Of a stretch of 64,000 nt of DNA, positions 50,369 to 57,592 are shown in pieces; within the stretch, counting starts at the first letter, position 1; the number at the start of each line of letters is the position of its first letter. The notes beneath the pieces were generated by a model, which saw only the letters and a program-made list of their open reading frames with translations, was not told the DNA's origin and did not search any database. Origin of the DNA: DAIPKP01 sp964545875 (GTDB lineage: Bacteria > Synergistota > Synergistia > Synergistales > Aminiphilaceae). Made by a program: the position numbers and the translations under genes. The stretch covers positions 124,001 through 188,000 of the forward strand of contig CAZJHH010000005.1 of assembly GCA_964545875.1 (NCBI GenBank). Reading direction: 5' to 3'.

Positions 50369-52111
50369 CTAATAGCCCTGCATTACCAGTTCATTCTGGA
50401 GAACCGTCTCTTTCTCTATGGCTCCTTCAGGAACATCCAGCACGTAGGGCACCACGATGATGGCTACCTCGGTGGTGACGTCGGTCTTGCTGCGCCACCG
50501 GAAAATCTCTCCCAGCAGGGGAAGATCCCCGAGAATGGGAAATTTGGTTTCGTTTTCGGATTTGTTGTGCGAAAAGAGGCCTCCGATAACGAAGGGCTCT
50601 CCGTTGCGCACCCGGATTCGGGTATCCACCTCCCGAGAAGCTTTTTCGGGAAAGAGGGCGGATCCGCTCTGTTTGAACGTAACGGTACCAGTGGAGACCT
50701 TGATTTCCAGATTGATCATGTTTTCCCGGCCGATGGTGGGAAGAAATTCCAGAGTGGGACCCGCTTCCACATCTCCGTAGGTGGGATTTCCCGCCTCGTC
50801 CTTTCCGGAAATGTATTTGGTCTGGGTGGTAAGCTTGATGGAGGCCTTTTCTCCCGCCACCGCAATCACCGAAGGCCGGGCGAGGATTTCTCCTTTATCC
50901 TCCTTCACCAGGGAGTTGAGCCCCGCGTCGAGCATCCGCATGGTGTTCGACGTTATATTGTCTACATCCAGTCCTTCCGGAATGGGAATGATGCCGTCCT
51001 CATCCTTATCGGGATCGTAGAGATCCACCAGGTTCGTATCGATGTAACCCAAGGTGCCTCCTCCAGCACCGTAGGCGAAGTACCAGTGCTTGTACACTCC
51101 CGAAATGACCGCTTCCAGAGAATCGCTGTTGTCGTTTTTGGTCTCCACGATGCGGGCCTGGATCATCACCTGTTTTCCCGGATGATCCACCCGCTGGAGG
51201 ATACGCTCCACCTCGAAAAGCTTCGAAGGCGAGGCGGTGACGTAAAGCTCTCGAAGACGCTCGTCCACGGTAATCCTCTCCACCCGGGCAAGATCCTTGA
51301 CGAGAGCCGCCACCTTGGCGGGATCTCCATAGGCCACCCGATAGCTCTGGGTGACTTCCTTTCCCAGAGTCCGGGCCAGATCCGTGTCCCGGCCGATGAG
51401 GAGGGTCTTTCCCATCACCGCATAGCGGATATCATACATGCGCATGAGATACGAAAAGGCATCCCGCAGGGGAACGTGCTTCAGGCTGAGCGTCACCGGC
51501 GTGTCCGGCGTGGAAGGATCGCAGATGATGTTCATTTCCATGGTTTTCGCGAGCATGCGGAAAACGTCCCGCAAATCCGCCCCCTGAAGCTCCAGGGTCA
51601 CGGGAGTACGGTTCGCCAGAGGATCCAGGGAAGAGTACGCCTGCTGGGGAGGTGTCACCAGGGGAACTCCCGAAGAAGCCCGGTCCTTGAGAGAAAGTTC
51701 GAGCACCAGCTTGTTCGCCGGGGGAGTTCCCCGAAGGTTCTTGAGCAGCAGGGCATCCTCGGTCTCCACCTTCATGACCAGCCCCCGGGCTTCCTGATCT
51801 ATGGAGATACGCCGCACCAGGGGGAGACGATACTCTTTCTCCCATCGTCCCGAGGGGAGGGATACGTTATAAAAAAAGAATTCCAATTCGTTGGGCCGCT
51901 CCCGGCGCAACTCAGGCCGGGGAAGGGAGGTTCCCGTAATTTCCACCGTCACCAGGCCGTCTCCCACCTGGTGCACCGTAAGTCCCCCCAGAACGGGCAT
52001 GTCGAGAAGGGGATCCGCTCCCTCTCCCGAAAAAGCTCCCGGGCACAGAAGAAATATTCCCGCAAAAAAACAGAGTATGATTTTTCGCACCGTACCGCTT
52101 CCTCTCCTCAT
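50369..52111 (-). CDS. pilQ: type IV pilus secretin PilQ
   Basis: Outer-membrane secretin forming the pilus exit channel. From the ATG at 52111 the product is 580 residues: a signal peptide (IILCFFAGIFLLCPGAFS), an AMIN-like domain (about 40-140), STN and N1-type domains (about 170-310), and the C-terminal secretin domain (about 320-565) with EILARPSVIAVAGEKASI and GEPFVIGGLFS. A GTG at 52090 behind AGGAGAGG is a plausible alternative start. It is the last of the pilM-N-O-P-Q operon, starting two bases after the PilP-like gene. It confirms a diderm envelope. Confidence 0.94.
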   Translation of the reverse strand: MRRGSGTVRKIILCFFAGIFLLCPGAFSGEGADPLLDMPVLGGLTVHQVGDGLVTVEITGTSLPRPELRRERPNELEFFFYNVSLPSGRWEKEYRLPLVRRISIDQEARGLVMKVETEDALLLKNLRGTPPANKLVLELSLKDRASSGVPLVTPPQQAYSSLDPLANRTPVTLELQGADLRDVFRMLAKTMEMNIICDPSTPDTPVTLSLKHVPLRDAFSYLMRMYDIRYAVMGKTLLIGRDTDLARTLGKEVTQSYRVAYGDPAKVAALVKDLARVERITVDERLRELYVTASPSKLFEVERILQRVDHPGKQVMIQARIVETKNDNSDSLEAVISGVYKHWYFAYGAGGGTLGYIDTNLVDLYDPDKDEDGIIPIPEGLDVDNITSNTMRMLDAGLNSLVKEDKGEILARPSVIAVAGEKASIKLTTQTKYISGKDEAGNPTYGDVEAGPTLEFLPTIGRENMINLEIKVSTGTVTFKQSGSALFPEKASREVDTRIRVRNGEPFVIGGLFSHNKSENETKFPILGDLPLLGEIFRWRSKTDVTTEVAIIVVPYVLDVPEGAIEKETVLQNELVMQGY

Positions 52112-52113
52112 CT

Positions 52114-52704
52114 CTATTGCAACAGGGGAAGGGTGATCTTTTCCCTGGACCATTGTACCACCACCCCGTTTCCGGAAATCTTGAGAACCTTACCCAGGCC
52201 GCCCCCGAAGGAATGGCCTTCCTCTACCACGATGCCTCCTCCCTCGCTCTCGATATCCATGAGGGCGGTTCTTTTATTGCCCACGATAAATATGGCCCGC
52301 ACGGTCATGTAGGGAGGAAGAATTTCGGGAACCATGGCTGCGGCGGAAGATGTGGAGGAGGCGGGACCGCTCTTGGGAACATCCGCCTTGTAGGGCTCCC
52401 GGGAGATGGCGAGAATCACCCGGGCATATTCCCGGCTGTGTTTCCGGTAGAGCATGATCTGCCGAAAATCCCGATCCGTCTCCTGAAGCCGGGTTTCCTC
52501 GGCGGCGATATCCACGGGCGCATCCCTCTCCGAGGGGCGCGCGGCCTTTCTGCCGTTGTAAAGGAGATACGTGTAGTATCCCTGAGCACCGGTGGCTCCG
52601 ATGAGAAAGAGAAAAACCAGAAAAAGCGCCATCTTCCTCCGGGGGCTATCCCCCCGGAGCCATCCCCAGAAACCCGGAGATTCCGGAAGAAACTCTTGAG
52701 CCAT
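52114..52704 (-). CDS. PilP-like pilus alignment protein
   Basis: A 196-residue bitopic protein: a short cytoplasmic N-terminus, one membrane segment (about 25-45, MALFLVFLFLIGATGAQGYY), a coiled stretch, an Ser/Ala linker and a C-terminal beta-type domain with VRAIFIVGNKRTALMDIE. Gene order between pilO and pilQ argues for PilP, the protein linking the inner-membrane complex to the secretin, although sequence similarity is weak and it lacks an obvious lipobox. Its ATG overlaps the pilO stop. Confidence 0.75.
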   Translation of the reverse strand: MAQEFLPESPGFWGWLRGDSPRRKMALFLVFLFLIGATGAQGYYTYLLYNGRKAARPSERDAPVDIAAEETRLQETDRDFRQIMLYRKHSREYARVILAISREPYKADVPKSGPASSTSSAAAMVPEILPPYMTVRAIFIVGNKRTALMDIESEGGGIVVEEGHSFGGGLGKVLKISGNGVVVQWSREKITLPLLQ

Positions 52705-53234
52705 TACGGAGCCTCCCTTCGTACCCGGGTTTCCAGGAGGGTGGTCCCGGAAATTCTTCCCGAGGGTTCAAACTTTACGGAGAAAGACTGCATACGCACG
52801 ATCTCCTCCATGGTACGCCACCCCGCTATTCCCTCCAGAACCTGATAATAGGGGCCCGTAAACTGCACCGTAGCGGTAAGCATGTCTCCCTTGCTCACCA
52901 CGGTGGAGGTGATGCTCACCTTCTCCACTCCCACCTCGGTAAGCTGTTTTTCCACGTTGGAGAGAAACGCCACCTGATCCTGGGGAAATTTGACGGGCTG
53001 CCGGGAGAGACTTGCGAGAATACGTTTATACACCTGCAGAAGGGCTTCGTCGGTTTTTACCGCATGCTTCACGCTGCGTTCCTGACGCTGCACGCTCTCC
53101 TGACGTTTCTGTACATCCTGAAGAGTCGTGAAGAGGTAGTAGTGTCCTCCTCCGACTCCGCCGAGGAAAACCAGCACCATCAGGGTAGAAAAAAACTTGC
53201 GGAAGGATTCGGACCGGGCAAATTCGAAAGCCAT
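52704..53234 (-). CDS. pilO: PilO-like type IV pilus inner-membrane protein
   Basis: A 176-residue bitopic protein with a membrane segment at about 16-34 and a coiled coil (about 36-70) before a periplasmic ferredoxin-like domain, the PilO design. It pairs with PilN to form the platform below the secretin. The ATG at 53234 follows the pilN stop by one base. Recognition rests mainly on architecture and position. Confidence 0.8.
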   Translation of the reverse strand: MAFEFARSESFRKFFSTLMVLVFLGGVGGGHYYLFTTLQDVQKRQESVQRQERSVKHAVKTDEALLQVYKRILASLSRQPVKFPQDQVAFLSNVEKQLTEVGVEKVSITSTVVSKGDMLTATVQFTGPYYQVLEGIAGWRTMEEIVRMQSFSVKFEPSGRISGTTLLETRVRREAP

Positions 53235-53235
53235 C

Positions 53236-53817
53236 TCAGGATCCCTCCTTGGTCAGGGTGACCGCGGTAATGTCGTGGAGGGTACAGTCCAGCACGAAGG
53301 AGACCGTTTTGGAGGTTCCCGCTCTGGAGCGGCTTACCTTGGGAACCACCACGCTACGGATTATGCTGGCCTCGCCGAGGTTATTGCCGAATTCCACCAC
53401 ATCCGCTTCGGAAAAGGCCTCTCCCTGCATGGACACCGCATTTTTGGCGATGCTCAGCGAGGTGAGCCAGACCCGGGGAGGAAGAGAGCCTTCCAGGGCC
53501 GCAAGAACTTCCAGAGAGGGAAGCTCTCCCTTGAGAAGCCCCAGAATGGCTTGATAGTCCTTTTCCTCTTCCTGAAGGCGTCCCAATTCCGTTTTGAGAG
53601 CCCGAGCCTGGCGTTCGAGCACCCGCAAACTCTCCTGGCGGGCCTGGAGAAGCTCCTGATGTTCCCGGAGGCGAAGCCAGGAATATCCCAGGGAGAGAAG
53701 GCTGGTTCCCACAAAAAGCACAACTAAAAGGAGAAAGAGAATCCGCAGAGGATCGGAACCCTTTTTGGTCTTTTCCTGCTGGCGGTACTCCTGGGGGCGA
53801 AGGTCAAAGCGCATCAT
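53236..53817 (-). CDS. pilN: PilN-like type IV pilus inner-membrane protein
   Basis: A 193-residue bitopic protein. The short cytoplasmic N-terminus begins MRFDLRPQEYRQQ, which matches the INLLP-type tail that binds PilM, then a membrane segment (about 27-47), coiled coil and periplasmic domain with PPRVWLTSLSI, typical of PilN. The start overlaps the pilM stop as ATGATG. Confidence 0.88.
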   Translation of the reverse strand: MMRFDLRPQEYRQQEKTKKGSDPLRILFLLLVVLFVGTSLLSLGYSWLRLREHQELLQARQESLRVLERQARALKTELGRLQEEEKDYQAILGLLKGELPSLEVLAALEGSLPPRVWLTSLSIAKNAVSMQGEAFSEADVVEFGNNLGEASIIRSVVVPKVSRSRAGTSKTVSFVLDCTLHDITAVTLTKEGS

Positions 53818-54767
53818 GGCAGCACATCCCGCAAGGCAAGCCCCAGGGTGGATTCCCAACCCCGGAGGTTTTCCGAAGGGGGCTCCATGCCCCAGGTTTC
53901 CCACAAAGGGAAGGAGAGGAGCGAGAGATCGGGAATTTCCTGGCGGAAACGCTCCTGCACCGTAGGATCTTCTCCGTAGATTCCCCCGAGAATCAGGGAG
54001 TTCACAGGAATATCCCGAAACTGTCCCTTCACGAATCCCAGGGTGGAACGCACTTCCCGCACCACCGAATCGAGGGATTCTTCCCGGGTGCTCTCCTCTT
54101 CGAGCCCCACCAGGAGGGTGCGGAAAAGAAGGGCCGAGCCTCCGCTTCCCAGGATAAGCTGGGTGCTGTTTTCTTCCAGAAGAAGCATGAGATATCCTCC
54201 GGAAAGCCCCGGTACGGGGCCGAGAATGGCCCGAAAAGCTCCCACCAGAGAAGGCTCCACGGAACCCACGGGCATCTCCAGGGGAGAGAAGAGATCCAGA
54301 ATCTGCTCCACCAGCCGGGATCGCGCCGCCGCCACGAGGAGCTTCATTTCCTCCGGAGCGCCTCCCGCATCGGGAGTTATATCCACCACATCGTACACCG
54401 CTTCGTTGGCGGGAAAGGGAAAGTATTTCTCGAAATCCCACTGCAGGGCTCCCCGGGCGTCTTCGAGACCCATCTCGGGAACCGTCACCACACGCATCAT
54501 CACATTTCGAGGAGGAAGGCCAAGGGTAACTTCCGAAGAAAATTTTCCTCCAAGCTCGTCCCCCAGACGCTGCACCAGGGGTTCCAGAAGTTTGACATCC
54601 CGCAACATTCCCTGCTCCAGCACCGGAGAGGGAGAGGTTATAACCGATGAAACGCCGCGCCAATACGCTCCGGCCTGGCCGGAAATCTCCACATAACGGA
54701 TTTCGCGGTCATGAAAGGAAAAACCTGCTCCGCCTCCGGAGGATTTGCGTAAAAAGGGCAACCCCAC
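53814..54767 (-). CDS. pilM: PilM, actin-like type IV pilus assembly ATPase
   Basis: Cytoplasmic FtsA/actin-fold protein that docks on PilN. I use the GTG at 54767 with AGGTGG seven bases upstream, giving 317 residues; in-frame codons further upstream overlap the promoter. The N-terminus shows the actin-like FSFHDREIRYVEI phosphate-loop region and ALQWDFEKYFPFP, the usual PilM motif where the family has WExxxxxP. It starts the pilM-N-O-P-Q operon, driven by the promoter at 54798-54826. Confidence 0.92.
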   Translation of the reverse strand: MGLPFLRKSSGGGAGFSFHDREIRYVEISGQAGAYWRGVSSVITSPSPVLEQGMLRDVKLLEPLVQRLGDELGGKFSSEVTLGLPPRNVMMRVVTVPEMGLEDARGALQWDFEKYFPFPANEAVYDVVDITPDAGGAPEEMKLLVAAARSRLVEQILDLFSPLEMPVGSVEPSLVGAFRAILGPVPGLSGGYLMLLLEENSTQLILGSGGSALLFRTLLVGLEEESTREESLDSVVREVRSTLGFVKGQFRDIPVNSLILGGIYGEDPTVQERFRQEIPDLSLLSFPLWETWGMEPPSENLRGWESTLGLALRDVLP

Positions 54768-54797
54768 AGCCTCACCACCTTTCCTGCATTTTAACTG

Positions 54798-54826
54798 ATT
54801 ATATCGAAAAGAGGGAAGAAGGTAAA
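54798..54826 (-). promoter_or_regulatory. promoter of the pilMNOPQ operon
   Basis: Minus strand -35 TTTACC (54821-54826), 17-base spacer and perfect -10 TATAAT (54798-54803). The predicted start near 54791 gives a leader of about 24 bases. Confidence 0.75.
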
Positions 54827-54980
54827 ACACATATCTCTTGAAAAGATACAGGAAAATCGAAATATTCTTTCAAAAATTTTACTCTCCCTGATTTCCGAAA
54901 ATATTTTGGAGCGGAGAAAGCGGAAGAAAAGGGGGGCCGCAGAATTCGTGAAACCCCTGAAGGCGTGCGCCAGAGGCGTA

Positions 54981-55070
54981 GAAAAAGAAGGAGTACGAAG
55001 GAGTATGAAAAAAGGAAAGAGAAGGAGCGACGAGAAGAGGCGAACAAAGAGAGGAAGCACGGAAAGAGTT
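54981..55070 (-). promoter_or_regulatory. pyrimidine-rich, G-poor tract, possible rut site
   Basis: By hand count 78 of 90 bases on the minus strand are pyrimidines, with 33 C and only 7 G. Such C-over-G, unstructured tracts are typical Rho loading sites. It lies after the hairpin array and before the pilM promoter, where the pilin transcript must stop. No gene is visible in 54831-55372. Confidence 0.45.
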
Positions 55071-55109
55071 TCGAAAACGATCCAAGGGAAGGCCGGGACG
55101 ATGGGGACA

Positions 55110-55298
55110 GTTCGCTCGGGAGGGGGCGAACCGCTCCGGTCTTCTCCCTGCTCCAGACCGTCACCTCAGACGCGCCATCCCTGGCGCGCTGAGCTTTGCC
55201 GGCACGTCCTGTGCCGGCATCGGTTTTCCGCCGCGGGAGAACTCCTCCGCCGCCCCCTATTCGCTCACTGCCCCCATGCGTCCGGCCCCTGCTCCGGA
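55110..55298 (-). ncRNA. candidate structured RNA with GGA-loop hairpins
   Basis: Four hairpins follow each other: 55197-55219 (nine-base-pair stem, loop AGGAC), 55165-55193 (seven plus five base pairs with one bulge, loop GGGA), 55137-55160 (six base pairs, loop with GGA and GGGA) and 55110-55131 (six base pairs). Read on the minus strand, ten GGA triplets occur between 55136 and 55294. Repeated GGA in hairpin loops is the mark of CsrA/RsmA-sponge RNAs (CsrB, RsmZ type). No coding frame here looks real. Strand, ends and function are inferred. Confidence 0.4.
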
Positions 55299-55372
55299 AA
55301 GGTTTGCAAAATCGACTCGCAAAACCCCGTAAAGAAACCAGGGAACTATTCCGAAGCCCCCAAAAGCGCGGT

Positions 55373-56212
55373 TCAGTTGCGCACCCGCCAGGAACGGGAG
55401 AAGACAGCGTGATAATATGCGGGATCATAGGCGGAGGGCCAGGAAAAATTCCACCCCGGAATCTCCTGGGAAAGGGAACGGAATCGCTTTCGGGAAGAAC
55501 GCACCAGAAGGAAGACCGAAAGAAGCGAAGATTCTTGTTCGTATTCGCAGTGAAACCCCGCGATGTTGCTCCCCAGGGGCTGCACCAGAGGCTCTCCTTC
55601 GCTGTAGAGGCGAAGGTAGAGAACGGTTCCTTCGAGGTAGCAATCCGCCGCAAAGACTCCGTGGATTTCATCGAAAAGATGCACCTCTTCGGAGCGGGAG
55701 CTCCAAAGGCTCAGAGTCTTTCCCGATGCATCCAGGCTGTAGAAGGGAACCCGGGAAGCGGGAAAGACATAGCACATGCACTTTTTGCCAAAATCCGGCA
55801 ACGCTGCGGAAAGCTCCAGAGAGGTTACCGCAGAGGCAATCCGGGTATGCTTGAGGGCTCCCCGCTCCAGAGGAATTCCCGCCACAAGAGAAAGCCCCCG
55901 ACCCTGACGGGTTATCCGGAGGGCTCCCCAATCTCCGTAGGGAACCTCCGCAAACCCCGGAGGAGAGGCAAAAGCCTCTTGAAAAGCTTCCAGAGAGTGC
56001 GAGGGCATCCCCAGCCCGGCCCCTAAAACGTAGGGCTCCAGGGCCGCGAGAGCCTGCTCGCCCCGAAAGGAGCAGGAGGCACCGTCCCGGGCGAGATCGT
56101 AGAAGTGGAAGAACGAAAAAAGGAGCGGCAGAGATGCCGCTCCTACGATACCGAATATAACCAGGGCGCAGAGAACCTCAACAAGAGAGAAGGCAGTTCT
56201 TCTGCGCATCAT
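55373..56212 (-). CDS. minor type IV prepilin-like protein
   Basis: A 279-residue protein with a class III (prepilin) signal: basic leader MMRRRTA, cleavage before FSLVEVL with Glu at +5, then a hydrophobic helix ALVIFGIVGAASLPLLFSFF. The residue before the cleavage site is Ala instead of Gly, tolerated in some minor pilins. The large C-terminal domain, about 230 residues, resembles no family I know; size suggests a PilW/GspJ-like minor pilin. It starts ten bases after the stop of the neighbouring pilin without a ribosome site, so translation may depend on coupling. Confidence 0.85.
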   Translation of the reverse strand: MMRRRTAFSLVEVLCALVIFGIVGAASLPLLFSFFHFYDLARDGASCSFRGEQALAALEPYVLGAGLGMPSHSLEAFQEAFASPPGFAEVPYGDWGALRITRQGRGLSLVAGIPLERGALKHTRIASAVTSLELSAALPDFGKKCMCYVFPASRVPFYSLDASGKTLSLWSSRSEEVHLFDEIHGVFAADCYLEGTVLYLRLYSEGEPLVQPLGSNIAGFHCEYEQESSLLSVFLLVRSSRKRFRSLSQEIPGWNFSWPSAYDPAYYHAVFSRSWRVRN

Positions 56213-56215
56213 TCA

Positions 56216-56233
56216 AGGCAAACTAGTTTGCCT
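56216..56233 (-). repeat. 18-base perfect palindrome over the pilin stop codon
   Basis: AGGCAAACTAGTTTGCCT contains the TAG stop of the upstream pilin gene and lies just before the minor prepilin start. In RNA it can form a seven-base-pair hairpin that could lower expression of the minor prepilin relative to the major pilin. Confidence 0.6.
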
Positions 56234-56696
56234 GTTGATAGACCCAGTTAGTCGCATTGATATCAGAATCCGATTCGATCAGATCGCCGGAATCTGGCAC
56301 TCCTTTACTAGTCAAGAACCATGCCCTAAGATCATCATTTGCTACTGCATCCCGGAATTTATCCCCCGCTCCGTCTGTAGGAACAACTTTGCCCACATAA
56401 ACTGTACCACCCGAATTCTGAAGATCATACGTAGCGGTATCCAATTCCTTATCAACATAGCTTTCCAAAGTTGTGATATTTGTCCCCCCAGCTGTGGCCG
56501 GATATTCCGAATGATCCGCATAGTACTGAAGCACTCCGCCCTTCATAGTCCGGAGATCCGAGATAATTTTGGTAGCCTCCGCCTTATCGCTGCTGCTTCC
56601 CATGAGCATCATCATGGCTCCCGCAAGAATACCGATGATGACGATAACGATGAGCAGTTCCACCAGGGTAAAACCTTTTCTCTTCATACTCTTCAT
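56223..56696 (-). CDS. type IV major pilin-like protein, copy 1 (low GC)
   Basis: A 157-residue pilin with leader MKSMKRKG, cleavage before FTLVELL, Glu at +5 and the usual hydrophobic helix. The first 65 residues are almost identical to those of copy 2 (57085-57561), also at the DNA level, while the rest diverges apart from a shared W-Y/I-Y-x-QAN end. The divergent part has about 46% GC over 56221-56520 against about 58% in copy 2 (57121-57300) by hand count, so it may have been exchanged or acquired. GGAGGTG precedes the ATG at 56696, and a strong promoter lies at 56808-56836. Confidence 0.93.
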   Translation of the reverse strand: MKSMKRKGFTLVELLIVIVIIGILAGAMMMLMGSSSDKAEATKIISDLRTMKGGVLQYYADHSEYPATAGGTNITTLESYVDKELDTATYDLQNSGGTVYVGKVVPTDGAGDKFRDAVANDDLRAWFLTSKGVPDSGDLIESDSDINATNWVYQQAN

Positions 56697-56807
56697 GTAC
56701 AAACACCTCCTGCAAAATATATACAATTCCACAAACCACACCACAACGCTTTTGGCCTTCACTCAAAACTATTTTCTTATTTCGGCCATCTACTCTTTAC
56801 GAAAGCA

Positions 56808-56836
56808 ATTAAAACAGTTCCAGGAATTTCTGTCAA
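56808..56836 (-). promoter_or_regulatory. sigma-70 promoter for pilin copy 1
   Basis: Minus strand perfect -35 TTGACA (56831-56836), 17-base spacer, -10 TTTAAT (56808-56813); the leader would be about 105 bases. The rest of the 388-base gap 56697-57084 holds this promoter, the terminator of copy 2 and no gene. Confidence 0.75.
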
Positions 56837-56974
56837 CGGGAAAACTACTTGGTTTTTCTCGAACCGGGCCGATGCGGTACCGTTTGAATCCTCTACCGTG
56901 CAAAAACAAACGTATCCACACAGCCAAGAGGTTTTCTCCGTTTCGGCAGGAGCATCCGAACACGGAATGCCCTG

Positions 56975-57020
56975 AAAAAGCGGCCGAAAAGAGCGTGAGA
57001 AAGCCCTTTCCGGCCGCTTT
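56975..57020 (-). terminator. rho-independent terminator after pilin copy 2
   Basis: AAAGCGGCCG/CGGCCGCTTT ten-base-pair stem with a 24-base loop and a T run on the minus strand, 64 bases after the stop of pilin copy 2. It closes the recA-to-pilin transcript. Confidence 0.85.
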
Positions 57021-57084
57021 ATGTCGCTGTATCGATGTCATGAAAAAACGGAACTTTCACCGGGGGAACTCCTCCCCCTTCTTC

Positions 57085-57561
57085 TTAATTTGCCTGGGTG
57101 TAAATCCAGTGATTCTCGCCAGGAGCGGTGCTGGTATCTGTAATTCGGGTTCCCAGGGTTCCCTCGGTACCGGAAGACCACATGATGAGCTCGTCCTTTA
57201 CCACGGTTTCCTGAACCTTTTCTCCCGCCCCGGCGGTGGGAACCTGTTTCCCCACGAAGACGAGATCGGGAGATGCCGCATGGCCCTTAAGCAGGGAATA
57301 CCCCCCGGCCACGGTGAGCTCCTTGTCGATGTAGGCTTCCAGAGCGGCCACATCGTCATCGTCGGGATAGGTCGATTTATCTGTGTAATACTGCAGCACA
57401 GCGCCCTTCATGGTCCGCAAATCCGAAATGACCTTGGTAGCCTCCGCCTTGTCGCTGCTGCTTCCCATGAGCATCATCATGGCTCCCGCAAGGATACCGA
57501 TGATGACGATAACGATGAGCAGCTCCACCAGGGTAAAACCTTTCCTTCTCACGCTCTTCAT
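57085..57561 (-). CDS. type IV major pilin-like protein, copy 2
   Basis: A 158-residue pilin with leader MKSVRRKG, cleavage before FTLVELL and Glu at +5. The helix and following SSSDKAEATKVISDLRTMKG match copy 1 almost completely; such short globular domains ending in a conserved Asn resemble PulG/GspG-like pseudopilins as well as pilins. GGGGGTG precedes the ATG at 57561. It follows pilC in the pilB-pilT-pilC operon and is closed by a strong terminator. Confidence 0.93.
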   Translation of the reverse strand: MKSVRRKGFTLVELLIVIVIIGILAGAMMMLMGSSSDKAEATKVISDLRTMKGAVLQYYTDKSTYPDDDDVAALEAYIDKELTVAGGYSLLKGHAASPDLVFVGKQVPTAGAGEKVQETVVKDELIMWSSGTEGTLGTRITDTSTAPGENHWIYTQAN

Positions 57562-57592
57562 GAATAAACACCCCCTACCGGAAATATTAGGT

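Noticed and set aside
55165..55219. c-di-GMP-I riboswitch, because of a GCAAAGC string in the pilus locus
   Set aside because: The rest of the GEMM consensus (paired GGGACGCAAAGCC and CCGGCCTAA blocks) is missing and the site is far from a start codon; pilM has a closer promoter.
54906..55412. Basic Lys/Arg-rich plus-strand frame in the pilus gap
   Set aside because: Low-complexity composition caused by the purine-rich tract; it then runs through hairpin repeats and into the prepilin gene antisense.
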